A stretch of 64,000 nt of DNA from positions 3,844,001-3,908,000 of the forward strand of contig JABRWF010000007.1 in the NCBI GenBank assembly GCA_018343915.1. Direction: 5' to 3'. The translations under genes and the position numbers were made by a program. This document shows, one piece after another, positions 1 through 13,013 of this stretch (position 1 is its first letter; the number at the start of each line of letters is the position of its first letter). This DNA comes from Agroathelia rolfsii. Lineage: Eukaryota; Basidiomycota; Agaricomycetes; Amylocorticiales; Amylocorticiaceae. The notes beneath the pieces are model-generated. The model did no database searches. It worked only from the letters and a program-made list of their open reading frames with translations, and had not been told where the DNA came from.

Positions 1-3000
1 TTTGAACCCATCCGACTCCGATGTCCTGATCCATCGCCGTCACTATTGGAAGTATCTGATGCTGATCTCTGAACTCCCATCTGGAATCGTAATCATGATA
101 TTGTCATTTAGTCTATTTGCTACAAATAGCCGGATGCCATACTAGCGGGACTTCTGTCAGCGGCTGCGTTGACTACAGCGTACTGAAACGGAACTTCCAG
201 TTTCATTACTGAACGGTTTGTCAAAACAGCTAACGGCAAATTAAATAGAGAGATAATAAGCATACGAATAAGAATAAAGGGAAATGGAGAGTATACGCAC
301 ACCAGTTATGTTGTAGGAACTAAAGTGTGTCATGAAGAAACAACAAAGGGATAAGTCGGGCAGTCTCATGACCGCGAAGCAAAATTAACATGCACCGTAT
401 GCGTGTCGAAAATTAGAGTGAGAGAAATAACAATTTGGTGTGTCATTCTTCTGTCCTATAGAACCTTTGACGTTTGTGGTACTTGCCACAAGATGACTCG
501 GACTGGTTACATCTTGTCTATGGTCAGTGTTGGTATTTTGAATTCGAATATTTGAGACGCCTTGGCAAGCGTCGTCGATCCGCTTTCGTCTCGGTTCCGT
601 ACTCGGTGCTCTTTTCTCTTTCGTGAAATTCTACTATCGCGTTAGTACGAAAACATGTAGATTTTACTCGATGTGCCGTATGCGTTTGTACCCCCACCAC
701 GTAGTCAATACAGCGTGTTACCCGAATTAGGCTGCGTGAGCGTCGAATTTTAACAATCAGAGCTAAGAATGGTAAATGCACTTGCTAGCCTAGCTATTGC
801 ATTTACCTGCTGGCATAATCCCGAAATGCAACCTCTGCCCTTTCTCTTTGCTCGGCTATACTATAGCTCCTATCATTCCATGTTTCTCCCTAATGTACAT
901 GCCGACCGCAAGATGGTGGTTGACTTCAGCTCCCTCTGCAGACGCGATGCTCGGTACGAAGAGAGCAATAACAGACACGTAGCCGACTTCTTTGTTATTC
1001 ACCTATCTTGACCAAACCACCACCAATGTAATTATAACTGATTTCCTGAGCTGCTAAATCATCAATTGTGCTTCAATCGCGCCCACATGCTTATATCCAC
1101 ATGCTGTGGCGCCGTTCTTCCAATTGCGTTGCCTATTGATTCATTAGTTGCCCTTTCTTTGGCTTTCTCAGCCCAGCGTAAGCTACTTTCACTAAATGCA
1201 CCGTCGCTAGTTGTCCCAAGGAGTACTCTTTCTACTTGAACAAGGGCTCTTACTGCGAGCTCAGGTGGCTGCTTCTAGTCTTCTCATCTTCTGCTCTATA
1301 ACTTTGCAAATCGATGGCCTTATTCAAGCTAATCGCTTGCACTTGTTGAATATAATCCTGAGTTAATAGTATTGTTAAGAATTTGATCTTCGTGCTGGTT
1401 CAAATTCGAGCTTGTGCTCCTCTAAATCCGAGGTTCTTAACGTCCGAATTGTACGACATAGTATCAGAAATTAGAGAGGTAGCTTATACCAGTGAGTAAT
1501 TGGCCTACTGGCAAGAGACCTTATGTCTGAAACGTCAGTATAATCATGTGCATCTATCCTTCAGGTCCCATGTATCTGAAATTCAGACTTGGAGTAGACT
1601 TAGCAGCTGACAAGTCTTCTGGTCTCAAGACCGTCCATTTTATTCCCCAAAGACGCCGGCAGATGGTGTTTGGATTACAAACCGATACGGACATCACATG
1701 TTCGTTCGTCATTCATTCATTCCTTTCTTTTTTATTTGTGTTTCATTCCTTTCTCTGTTGTATCGAGTACGATCCTCTCCTTCTATGAAATGATGTAATT
1801 GGTATGGACATTCACATAAATAGTCACATATCGTTATATGCGCACTTCAGTCTTGTTTATTCGACTAAAGTGTAAGCAACATTCTCGTTCATTCATTTTT
1901 TTTCATTATATCTTACATTACATTAGTTGCTCATAATAAGGTATATTTCAATAATAAGAGTCTTGTTTATTCGACTAAAGTTTGCTCGTAATAAGTTCTT
2001 CCTCGCCATATTCTCAACAGATGGTAGTAGCAAACCAGCAGACAACAACTCCAGATTCATAGGTACATTTTTCTACAGGAGAAAATTGGCTCATCTATTA
2101 AAAATTGTATTCTTCCTGTATTTTGGCACCTCTGCTTTGTCCTTAAACCCCCAAGAATCAGAAAACAAGAGTTTAGAATTAAATTAGCTGGACACTTGTT
2201 CCCCATCTAGTTCCCCCAGCTGTTGTAAAATAATATTGGACATCGTTGATCCAACTATGTTAAGCTCATTGTCCAAATCGCCATCTATGTTTGCATACAT
2301 GGTCTCTCTTAGATTGAGCATGAGACGTGAGGTCATGGATGTTGATATACTGTTTGGAGATGAGAAAAATCTTATATTCTTGAAAGCCATTAATTTCGTA
2401 CCACATTACAATCCATCCGAAGGAATTCTGCCTTAAGACGCCCTATAAATAAGTTAAAGAAATGAAGACATGATTTTTTTATCAGTAAATTCGTAAGTCG
2501 ACGCACCGAGTCGATCTATAGAAAGTCAAGCTCAGATCAAATTAATTTGAAACAATCAAACGCTTACAAAGAAAGTTAAAAGGTTAGCCAAATGAAGGGC
2601 TGCAATTATTCTGTGAAAAATAGAAATCCATATAAATGTCGTTGCACTATGATACGTGAAAAACTATTGGCACTGACGTAAAGTAGATCATACCTAGATG
2701 GATGGCCAACAATCAAATTCAAGTCAGAAAATTAAATGCATGCTAGAAATCATCACCATCCCGCAGCATAACTGTGCTGAGAAACCGCCTTCCATGTAGC
2801 CTACGTGCATATCTTGCCAACTTCCATGTTTTCCAAACCGTCAACGTTATTATGGTAGCCTCCCATAATAGGAATGTCGTCCAAACGTATTTTATATCTT
2901 ATAAAAAACAGCGGCTTAGGGAACGTGTTCGCAACAATAACTGGACACATTATTACGAGCTTACAATCGGATCTATGGCAATCAAAGTTAAATTTTACAG

Positions 3001-4314
3001 TTAGTACGAAATTATATCTCAGTGTAAATATCAAAACTGAAATTTTAGCTACGAACACTCACGGCTTGTCATTTTTAGGATAAGGACAGCCATAAATGTA
3101 TTCGTCAGACATATCAGTTTCTGAAGGTAGGTGCCACTGCAATTCTATCAGTTCAGCTTTTGAGGGTTTCAACAACAGGGAGCTAGCATACTGACAAGAA
3201 CAAGCCCTATTAGTATAAAGTAAGGCATGATTATCTTGAAGATGAACTTTTTATCATGATTGAACAATGCCGAAACACGCCAGATTTGAAATGCTATTTG
3301 GTGCATATTTAAAAACTTTGAAAATGGCTCCAGAATTTATCACAGCTCACCCCAAACATTTAATAACATCAAGGTCAGAAAAATGTTGCGAATCAAGGTT
3401 ATAATCAGGCACCTATCAGATGCTCAGCGCTCTAAGCCCTAATCATAGTGAATGAGCTGGTGTTAGTATTTACCCCTAAAAACAGACATATTAGCATTGG
3501 GCGCTTCTTACATCGAGATGCAAGGATATAGCACCTTAGATGGTAGACCACAAAATAAAAAAATGAACTTGATGACGTTGAGGACTAGTGCAAAGTAACG
3601 GATGAAGAGGAATATAGCCGGTAGAATATGCAGCGGCCGACTCCATATAAAGCGAACTTCGCTGTCAAACGTAATTATATGATCATAGCACACAATTGCT
3701 ACGACAAGTAATCAGCCTTGGATAAGGAAAATAAAGTATCTACAGTGCTGCGACGTACCCGCAGAGGCAACAAAAAAGTAGTTGGTCATAAACCTTACCA
3801 ATGGTACAACTGACCTGTCAGTCTAAGGCTTTCTTCAGTTAGAAAAACCCATTTACTCACAGCTGCTGCGCTAGAGTGCCTTGAGTGCTCACAGCCATAT
3901 TGCATAATTCTGATGCTTATAATACCAAGGATGACGGGGAAAAAAAAAAAAAAGAAAAAACAAGAAACAAGGATAAGGATCAGTCAAGGTTCAAGTTGGC
4001 TGTTATTTAGTATCGCATTGCTAGTTTAAACATTGCAGTGATAGCCTAAGACTTGGGTGTGGTCCTGTGGTATGACGAATGTTTTTATTATGTTTGCTGT
4101 CGAGTATGAGGAGGGGTGGAATATTGCATGTCAGACTGGGAATCAATTAGTTGATGGGAGCTGCAGGTTCACAGTAACGCCCACCAAGCGCCGCCCTGAT
4201 AGCACCACTATGCCAGTGGTGAATCCCAGCCTAGTAACAGGAGAAGCTATGCGCATGGCAGTGCACCAGGAAATATGTCAAACCTGAGCCTCCAGCTGAG
4301 TTTACCGTGACGTA
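1..4314. other. Gene-free AT-rich stretch
   Basis: I see no supportable gene here. The open frames are all under 90 codons, overlap on both strands and show no recognisable motif or consistent splice pattern. The stretch holds a short direct repeat (1849-1981), an A-rich run near 3940-3955 and scattered simple T/A runs. It resembles decayed repeat DNA of the kind that flanks gene arrays in basidiomycetes. An uncharacterised non-coding RNA cannot be excluded. Confidence 0.5.
1849..1981. repeat. 23-base direct repeat, 110-base spacing
   Basis: The same 23 bases (starting AGTCTTGTTTATTCG) occur at 1849-1871 and 1959-1981. A second shared block, TTGCTCATAATAAG / TTGCTCGTAATAAG, lies near 1927 and 1982. 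The T-rich context, followed by a sequence that does not repeat, would suit the decayed end of an LTR element, but no second LTR is visible in the window. Confidence 0.4.
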
Positions 4315-4942
4315 GTCATATGTAGTCAACACAATACTACATTAGTAGATGGCACTTTTATGTAGCACTACAACTACATGGGGCTGTATAATCTCGAACT
4401 AGGGGTCAGGTTCGACATAGGGGTTTTAGCATTTCTTGATGTATTTATTAGTTGCGAAGCGCTGAATCACCATGACCTTTACATGTACCAGTACCGTGAT
4501 CCCCCCCCCCCCAGCCGAAATGAACTACATCGGATCTATCCTCCCCATCCCCTATCTCCTTAAATAACTTGCATCAAACGCTGCTATCCGCCCCCGATCC
4601 CTCCCCTCTAGATCTCAGGTGCTCATTCGCACCCCAAGGACATGGGAAAAGTCACGGACTGATGTTCCAATCCCACTCCCTAACATTACCTACCCAACCA
4701 TCATGTCTATAATTCCTTTACTCCATATAACCAATAATTATGTTTTACCTTTCCAGCTACATAAACTCCCCTCTCTCCATTGACACTCATTAACATAACA
4801 GACTGGTTATTTAGTATACAGCTTCAAACCTCCTAACTTCCCCTTATGGTACTACACACCACACTTCCCTTACCTTCCAAACAGTTACCACAGCTCCTCA
4901 CACCGTAGTTTGTCTATAGTACATGATGCGGTATATAAACAT

Positions 4943-4986
<44 letters not shown>

Positions 4987-5327
4987 AGTACCGTGATGAC
5001 TTGTCAGTTGGAGTTGTGACCTACCTGATTGGATGCAGATGTTTCAACATGGAAATGATCATGACGCATGAGACTGGGTCCTGTGCACCAAATTACATTG
5101 CTTGAGGCTCCTGGAAAATTATATATTGGAGGTGCAAACCGTATCGTGTCACTTGACCGCAATGACGTAGATATTCAATAATTATCGCCTATGCGCTATC
5201 CTTTCGCTATTAATTGATGGTGCCTCGCACGGATACCTCATTGCTAAAAATCTATGTCGACCCTGACCTATAGTGCTACATAAAAGTGCCATCAGCTGAT
5301 GTAGCACTATATTTGAATACATATGAC
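4315..5327. mobile_element. Non-autonomous DNA transposon with inverted ends
   Basis: The left arm (about 4315-4432) and the right arm (about 5240-5327) are imperfect inverted repeats. They share GTCATATGTA at the outer ends, then AGATGGCACTTTTATGTAGC, then GGTCAGG.TCGACATAG and TTTTAGCA further in. The left arm has about 30 extra bases. Each arm can also fold on itself, because GTGCTACAT and ATGTAGCAC flank a short loop. Removing the retroposon nested at 4501-4985 and one copy of its target duplication leaves about 517 bases, a MITE-like size. No transposase frame is present. I could not find a clear target duplication outside the arms. Confidence 0.65.
4501..4985 (+). mobile_element. Poly-A retroposon (LINE 3' end or SINE)
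   Basis: The insert is bounded by an 11-base duplication, AGTACCGTGAT, at 4490-4500 and 4987-4997. It begins with a run of 12 C and ends with about 35 A (4950-4984), which is the layout of target-primed reverse transcription. The last 250 bases match the element at 13562-13715 on the other strand, including ACCGTAGTTTG and GTACATGATGCGGTATA just before the tail. No reverse transcriptase frame is present, so it is either a 5'-truncated LINE or a SINE. It lies inside the inverted-repeat element at 4315-5327 and is therefore the younger insertion. Confidence 0.75.
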
Positions 5328-6364
5328 GAGGATTTGGCATTAGGAAGACAGGCCGGAAGTATCAGGCTTCAAACTTCACTTCGTTTGCGGCTTGTCCTTT
5401 GACAGTTAGGAGCATAGCGCATATAGTCAGTGTTGAATTGAGTCGACCCGCCTGCCTCCCCTAGTGGGTACACCGTGACTAGCGCAGGCGGTTGGTTAGG
5501 GGGTGTCGAGATACCTTTTTGACACTCTACCTTCTCGCCTGCAGCTCGAATGGTGCCTGCCGTATTAGCTGAGCCAACCTGTCTTCACAATGTCCCTTTT
5601 GCCGTTGCAGCGCCGGTTTGACCTCCGCACGTCTGATTTCCAATGCCAGGCCCTTACCCTGGACACATGCACTATACTAACAGCTCTTGTTTCTCGGGAT
5701 GATATCGTCTGCCATTTTTCCACTCACTCTCATATTGGGTGCGGTCTTACTAGTGTGCTGTTTTTGCTCGGTCCACTACACTTCGCCTACTACAATATCA
5801 TCCCGAGCTGCGTTTGTCATTTGATCCACCAGCTTGACAGCCCAAGAGTTTGTTTTCAGCACCACCTTGAGTAACAAAGAGAAATTGGATAATTGATCTG
5901 ATTATAACAAGTTTGAAAACTTGACCTGAGATTTCTTTTGCAATGTATGTACCTACTAGTTATATAATGCCTTCAAGTCTATGTGCGGTTTTCAGGATCT
6001 ATTTGATGCCAGTGATCAACGACCCAACCTGCAGGACAATGGAAATAAGTCGAGGATTACGTACAAGTTAGTGTGTCAACCCTATTCGGGTCCGTAAGCA
6101 CTTCGAATTGATATTCCGAACACGTTAATTTGACTTCAAGTCGCATAATCAAATAGTCCTTCAACAGTTTAGTTGGCTGTTTGCTAGTGCACTCTAATTC
6201 CACCGGCCGCGTCGTCGGCGAAACGGTTTGGTGAACCTGCTACTGGTACGGGATGATTACGCTTGAAGCTTGGCATTCGGGAGCATTGGTTGGCAGGGTA
6301 GCCTACTTTATCCTTCTCCCCACCAAACGCTGGAAGAGCTGGCAGACGCAAGTATTCGACTATT
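5328..6364. other. Intergenic, upstream of DUF6534 copy 1
   Basis: No gene is supported. A 94-codon frame at 5590-5874 has no recognisable motif and no homologue in the other DUF6534 units. This upstream DNA also differs from the block found before copies 2-4, so the duplicated unit appears to begin close to the start of copy 1. Confidence 0.4.
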
Positions 6365-8335
6365 ATGTCGGTAGAATCTTTCCTGGGACCGCTGGAGATT
6401 GCAGTTGTAACATCATCCGTGTATGCTTCCTTCAAATAGTCGATTCTCGTGAAAGCTGATGGTTTTGGACTTTAAATATTCAGAATCTTTGGCATTACAT
6501 GTATGCAATACTACATGTATTACGTTCAGCACTCCACCAATGATCCGACTCCTCTAAAATTCCTTGTAAGCCTATATTCAACCAAAACACACACAATACG
6601 CATAAATCTAATCATCATTAGGTTTCTGCCTTAATGTACTTCGATCTTTGGCGTTTCGTATCACACATTTGCTGACCTGATTAATACATTCCAGGACATT
6701 TGAAGCACTCCATATGGCACTTATTACTCATGTCCTTTACTTCTATACCATTAAATCTTACGGAAACCTGACCACGTCAACTGGAGTGTTATGGTGAGTA
6801 TCAATATTCTTTATTTGCGCTTACTAGTATTAATGATGAACCTCACAGGACCTTTGTGGTAAAGCCTAACATGTTCTATGAACGCTGAAAATGTGCCTTT
6901 AACTTGTAATATCTCTTTTGCACATAGGCTCAAGCTATTGTTTCTGTACGTGCCTTCAAGGACCTCCAGAATTGTGCTTTCTGAATCACTGCAAAGGGTC
7001 TCTTGAGTAGTATCACTCAATGGTAAAACTCATGTCATTATCTTTTGTGTGATCGAAATGAACGGACCGCTTGTTGCAGCTTTTTTGCTATCCGTATCTA
7101 CTATCGTGAGTTTTTGAAATGAGCATTAATCATGCTACTGAGTTTCCTGTTCCAGTCAATGATCATCATCCTTTAATCCCCTTTACTATTGTAATCACAT
7201 CCCCCCCCCCTATAATAATTATCTGGAACCTATCTAAAAATTTAACAGGTGGCGATTTCCCTATTTTTGCTGGGTGAGTGATTGGTTACGAGCTACACAA
7301 TATTTTAAGCCACGCTCATCTTGTTTCCGAAAACAGCTGGAACAACATGTATGTAGTATCTCAGTTATGTATGCTGATTGATACTAACAAGCGGACTGAA
7401 GACTTCAATATCTTGAGGTAAGATCATGATATTATCGTGATGAGTAAGATTATGTGGATCTTTCCTCCAGTTTTACCGCATCGGTACCTTACAAATCAGC
7501 AAAAAATGCCGTTGCAGTCGTGAGTAACTTCTATTTTATTAGTTTCCTTTCAGAACATATCATGTATTCCAACGTATAGTATGCAGCAAGCATCATACTA
7601 TTTCTCATGGTCTTCTGTGACGGGATGATCACAATAAGCACAATTTACTATCTTCGAAAGAGCCAGACTTGGACGCCGCTTGCTAGGTTTGCTCACATTT
7701 TATCTGGGGAAATACATCATACATTCTTAACGTGATCCTCAGCACAAATCGCGTCATCAACAAGCTCATCAGATATACTTTGAACACAGGTATGAGTCGC
7801 TGGGGTTCATTTCACCAGCATTGTGTTTGGTTCTGAATCACAGTTTTTTTTTTAGGACTTCTTACTACGTAATTGATATTGATCTTGTTCCATTCGCCTG
7901 TTTAGATGAACTTATAGGTTGTTTTAAGTATCTTTGCTCTCATCACTGGTATTGTGGTAAGCGTGTACCAGTACATACACTAATGTTGATGAAAATTAAC
8001 AAATATATTTAGATCCTGATACAGAAAGATATGTTCGCGTTTACACCTCCCTACTTGATTATGACTCGATGTAGGTTTTCATCCCTTTACCTAATTTCGT
8101 TAAGATGGCCTCATCACTCATATAGTATATGCATGCTCGGTCATCTCGATGTGAGTTTATTATCTATTTTTGCCTGATCTCTTCTCATTATTTCACCAAC
8201 AGACTTAATTCTCGTGCATCCGTACAAAAGGAATTCATCAATATCAGTCGCGAGACCGGGATCCCTAATGCTATTTTTACTTCTGTCGGCTTTGATTCAT
8301 CTACATGCACAACGACATACAACGGTTCGGAGTAG
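6365..8335 (+). CDS. DUF6534-type membrane protein, copy 1
   Basis: Joined exons give a hydrophobic protein of the fungal DUF6534 type, whose role is unknown. The start MSVESFLGPLEI (6365-6420) is followed by FGITCMQYYMYY (6484-6565), a 14-nt exon (6622-6635) and EALHMALITHVLYFYTI (6695-6793). Later exons carry FFAIRIYYR, then a segment ending ITISTIYYLRKSQT, then RVINKLIRYTLNTG (about 7745-7790). The last exon, with LNSRASVQKEF, ends at 8335. The NRLI-YTLNTG and LNSR-type ends are typical of the family, and 6-7 membrane spans are likely. There are at least 12 exons, and some middle junctions are unresolved. The first four exon phases agree (56, 82, 14 and 99 nt). The bases after RYTLNTGLLTT (7855-7960) look less clean than in other family members, so silent decay is possible. 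Confidence 0.7.
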
Positions 8336-10174
8336 GCCCTTTGCAACCCTGAAAAACGATAGGTGGCATTGAAACTCAGTAGCATTGTGTTTATGCTTGG
8401 ACTGGTACTAGTGTAATGCTGTTTTTCGTATCATGCCCGCTTTAATACTCACTATTGTAAATAATAGTAGGATTGTATGTCTGTAATATATTAATGCTCG
8501 GTAGATGCAACAATGCTTCCTCTCGAGTGTTCAGGCAGCGAAACCGGCAATATGTCTAGCATAAACAGCTGAAACATAAATACACATTAATGATAAGAAC
8601 AGTGCGAACATGAATAATTGTATGGGTAGCTGAGGTGGTAAAGACAGAAATGGTGTGGATATCAAGGGGGCCAGGGTTGATAAAAATGGCATGGGCAGCG
8701 GCAAGTTGGAGGCCATAAGGATAACATAGGTGGGGAAAACAACTAGCATAGCGTAGATGCGAGATAACGGGAGCAGTCATGATGAGTATTAATGATACAA
8801 AGCGGCAAGGATTGAAAAAAAGGAAGATATGAGCACTGAATGGAAAGATAATGACACTAAGGTGTAGGAGGTATAAATAGCTACTCACTAGCCAGACACT
8901 AGATCTGTTAAGGTGATCATCCGGATATACACACGGATGGGTCATTAGAATCACCTTTATTGAAAGTGCAAAGGTAGAAAGAGATAGAGGGCGCTTGAAG
9001 AACCACAGGCAGCCGGGAAAGTTGAACTGCGAGGAATCGACGAGAGTTGCGATATAGTGCCAATGTGAAAGAATTGACGCATGATCATGATTTCTCACCA
9101 TCTTACTACTCAGCTGCAAAGAGGGAAATGAGATGAGGGAGAAGTGGCTAAGGGCACATTGCCCACAGCAAAGAGCTGGCCAGATAGTGATAGCCAGACG
9201 GAGAGAGATGGCTAGATTAAGGCAAATGCGCTGGATAGTAGAGGGAAAGAATGAAAGGAGGCCTACTGGAGTACGCGGGAGTAAAGAGGGCCAGCCACGA
9301 GTTGAGGATGCTGGGAGTAGTAGGTTCTGAGAAATACATAGAGAAAGTGGGGGTGAGGCAGCAGAGTTGACCAGGGGCGCAGAGAACGACGGGACAACGA
9401 TGGTGGAGAACACTAGAGGCTTAAGAGCAGGGTAGAGTCCCACCCTTGACGGGGCGGCTGTTTGCTGGCTTTTTGGCTCAAATCTTCGAGTTGGCAACCC
9501 TTGGCGCGGCTACTGCATTTGGCATCCGAGCCGTTACGCCACCACTGCCAGCCTGAGTGGCAGTACATCTACCAATGATACTATATCCTCAGTCAAAATC
9601 CCTCTTCATCAATTATGGCCATGGTCAATCATTTATAGATTGGCTGATATCTCAGGGGCATCAGGCAAGCGCTAATAAAAGCTTGAGAAGCTTGAGAATG
9701 TTGATTTCTCTTCGGACTCTCCTACAAGCTACAGCCTGGAATGGACGTATAGACCAACGGAACTACTAGTAGTAAATCAACGGTTCAGCTCACCCTCGTA
9801 TTGTCACTACATCAGCTTTTCTTCAGATTGAAATCAGCACGGCTTCCTGATTATATGGACTTGACTGGAAGTTGTCTACAAGTCTAGTCTAAGCGGAGTT
9901 AATTAGTCCCTGATACTACATTCCGACTTAATAGGCCGTGTTACAGTCACGTACACCATGAATAACTAATTAAGCGAACCTGCGACATTGGATCGTGTTG
10001 CTACACTCAAGTAGAGGGGACTGAGAGTCGGAGTCGGTAACGCTCACCGTCAGTGCCTGCTCTGATTCTTCTCCTCACCAAACAGTCTCATCCGTGTGAG
10101 GGTCCGCATTGAAGTCCGCCCAAGGGATACTAAAACATTCTGGAGATATTAGCAAACACAAGTGCTCAGCTACT
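8336..10174. other. Spacer 1 of the array, conserved with spacers 2 and 3
   Basis: This spacer is shared in diverged form with 12200-13010 and 16427-18416. It includes an uninterrupted 313-codon minus-strand frame (8556-9497) whose counterparts in the other spacers are broken or deleted, so I do not call it a gene. The right part (about 9600-10174) is the promoter-side block repeated before copies 2-4. Its markers are AAGCGGAGTTAATTAGTC near 9892 and a GAGTCGGAGTCGGTAACG block near 10023. Confidence 0.5.
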
Positions 10175-12199
10175 ATGTCAGCGGAATATTCTCTAGGCCC
10201 GCTGGAAATCGCAGTCATAGCATCATCTGTGTAGGTCTACTTCAAGCTCAACTGCGCCATGAATACTGCTGATTCTAAACCTTGAAAATCCAGAATTTTT
10301 GGTGTTACATGTATGCAATGCTACATGTATCATGTCAAGCACTCTATAAATGACCCAGTTCCTCTCAAATGTCTTGTAAGTCTATGTCGAACTGAGATAT
10401 ATAGGATCTAAATGATTCTAATTTTATGCCAGGTAGCTGTCCTAATGTACTGAACCAGTCTTTCGTGTGCACTATTATTTAATCGAAATTTCATACCTGA
10501 TCTTCAATGTTTTAGAATATTTGAGGCACTCCATATGGGACTTGTCACACATATTCTTTATTTTTATACAATAAAATCCTTTGAAAAGTTGGATATGTTG
10601 ACTAAAGTAGTGTGGTAGGTGCTGAGATGTTTTCAATGACCATCCAATAGTATTGACGATATGTTTTGTAGGAGCTTTATGGTAAGAATGAGCATACTTG
10701 ATTGACAATGCTAAACGCTGACCATCTGTTTTTTTTTCTGATGTTACCTCTGTATAAAGGCTCAATCCATTGTTTCTGTATGTTTCTCCAAGAGAATCTC
10801 TGAAATTAATCTTTCTAATTAGTTGAGAAGGCTTTTTTGAGTAGCATCACCCAATGGTAAATCTAGGACATTCACTTTTGATGGACTGAAACAAACAAGG
10901 TCATTTGCTGTAGTTTCTTTGCTCTCCGTATTTACTACCGTGAGTTCTCAAAACAATAGTCAATTGTATGACTCAATTTCTCATTCCAGTTAACGGTCAT
11001 CGTCCTCTTATCCCGTTGACTATCGTGAGTGCATGCCCTTTTCTTCTTCTTCTTTTTTTTCATTATAGCTATTCGAAACCCCTCTAATGTTGTCATAGGC
11101 AGCTGTTGCCATATTTCTCTTCCGTAAGTAATTACCAATAATACAACCCTAAAAAGGGCACTGACTTTAATTCCAAAAAAGTTGGATCAACATGTATATA
11201 TCACATCTCTTAGTTATTTGTGTTGATCTACGCTGACAATCTGAGTTGAAAGGCTTTAACATCTTGAAGTAAGATAGAAATTGTTTCTTGATATTGGCAT
11301 GATGAATAATGTGTCAAATTCCTAGTTTTATGACATCAGCGCCTTACGGATCAGTGAAAACTGTTATGATCATTGTGAGCAGTTTTTATTTCATTATTAT
11401 TTTCTTCATGACGGCATTGTACTCTCATATATAGATTGCAGCAAGCGTGTTAGTGTTTCTTATGGCTGTCTGTGATGTAATTATCACAATATGCACGATT
11501 TACTATCTTCGAAAGACCCGTATGCCACTTGCTGGGTATTTTTTTTTTCATTTTTGTATTTATATGCCATATATTTCTAACATGATCATTGCATTATCCC
11601 TCAGCACATATCGCGCTATTAGCAGGCTCATCAAATATACTTTGAACACGGGTATGGATTGCTGGGATTTTATCCTACGGGCATTGTGCATGTATCTGAA
11701 TTACTACTTCTTTCCATCAGGGCTTCTCACTACGTAATTGTTCTTGTTTGCTTCATCTGCTCAGACTAGCTTACATACTACTCAAGAGTCTTTGCTCTCA
11801 TTACTGGGGTCGTGGTAAGCATGTGTCAGTACATATACTAGCATTGGTAAGAAGTTAATAAATGTAACATTCTTAGCTTCTCGTACAGAAGAGTAGATAT
11901 ACATTTTTCCTTTCTTATATAATCATGACTCGATGTAAGTTTTTGTCTCTTCATTTGATTCCATGATTATGACCTTGTGCATCGTAGTGTATGCATGTTC
12001 CGTTATTTCTATGTGGGTTCATTGCGTATTCTTAATCGATTTCTGTTCATTATATTTTATCAACAGACTTAACTCTCGTGCAGCCGTGCAAAGGGAGTTT
12101 GCTCACATGGGTCATGATGCCGAGGCCGCAAATACTGCTCCTACCCCCATTGGCCTTGATTTCTCTTCATGCACAACTGCATACAGTGCCTCGGAATAG
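10175..12199 (+). CDS. DUF6534-type membrane protein, copy 2
   Basis: This copy has the same exon plan as copy 1. It starts MSAEYSLGPLEIAVIASS, followed by FGVTCMQCYMYHV, the 14-nt exon at 10433-10446 and a segment with FEALHMGLVTHILYFYTI. It then has FFAIRIYYR, VCDVIITICTIYYLRKTR and RAISRLIKYTLNTG (about 11604-11652). The last exon, with LNSRAAVQREFAHMG, stops at 12199. It is about 90 percent alike to copy 3 in the 3' half, so these two are probably the youngest duplicates. Function is unknown; the family is membrane-integral and greatly expanded in agaricomycetes. Middle splice junctions are not fully resolved. Confidence 0.7.
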
Positions 12200-13013
12200 G
12201 CCCTTTATAACTCCCAAGAATGTTACGTGGCATCAGAATTGAGTAGCTTAGCATATTCGTTTGCATTGACACTAGTGTACATATTTTTGTATGATACCCA
12301 CTTTAATGCTCACCATTGTAGGTAATAGTAGGATCGTACGTCTGTGATATATTAATAATTGGTAGATGCAACAGTGCTTCTTCTCTCAGATGTTCAGGCA
12401 GCGAAGCCTGCAATATGCCTGATATAAACAGCTGAAACATAAAGGCACATATTGATGATGATGAGAACGGTGCAGACATCAATGGTAATATGAGTAGCTG
12501 AGGTGGAAATATCAAATTATATAAGTATTAAGGGAGGCAGGGAATCAACGAGAATTGCAATATAGTGACGAGTTGAAATAATCGTTGCATGATCATGATT
12601 TCTTACAATCTTGCTACTTGGCTACAAAGGGGAAAGTGGGATGGGAGAGAGGTGACTAAGAGCATATTAGTGCACAGCAAAGAGTTGGCCAGATAGTGGT
12701 AGCCGGATGGAAACAGATGATTAGACCAAGACAGAGGCGCTGGATAGTAGAGGGAAAGAATGAAAGGGGGCATACAAGAGTACAAGATAGTACAGCGGGA
12801 GCAATAGAGGGCCAGCCACGAGCAGAGAGGCCCGCAGTAGGCTCTGAGAAATACATAGAGAAAGCGAGGGTGAGGTTGAGGCAGCAGAGTCGACAGAGGT
12901 AGGCCTACGACGCAGGGAACGGCGGGATAGCAATAGTGGAGAACACCAGAGGCTTGAGAGCAGGCCGGCTTTTTGTCCCGAATCTCCGAGACGGTAACCT
13001 ACATTTAGCATAC
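12200..13013. other. Spacer 2, left part, with internal deletion
   Basis: This aligns with the start and end of spacer 1 but lacks about 450 bases of its middle. The junction is near 12525-12545. Minus-strand frames here (12303-12515, 12721-13179) are remnants of the same antisense frame seen in spacer 1 and are not conserved as protein. Confidence 0.5.

Noticed and set aside
8556..9497. 313-codon minus-strand frame as a protein gene
   Set aside because: The related spacers carry stops and deletions in the same frame, composition is unlike known proteins, and no splice or start context supports it.
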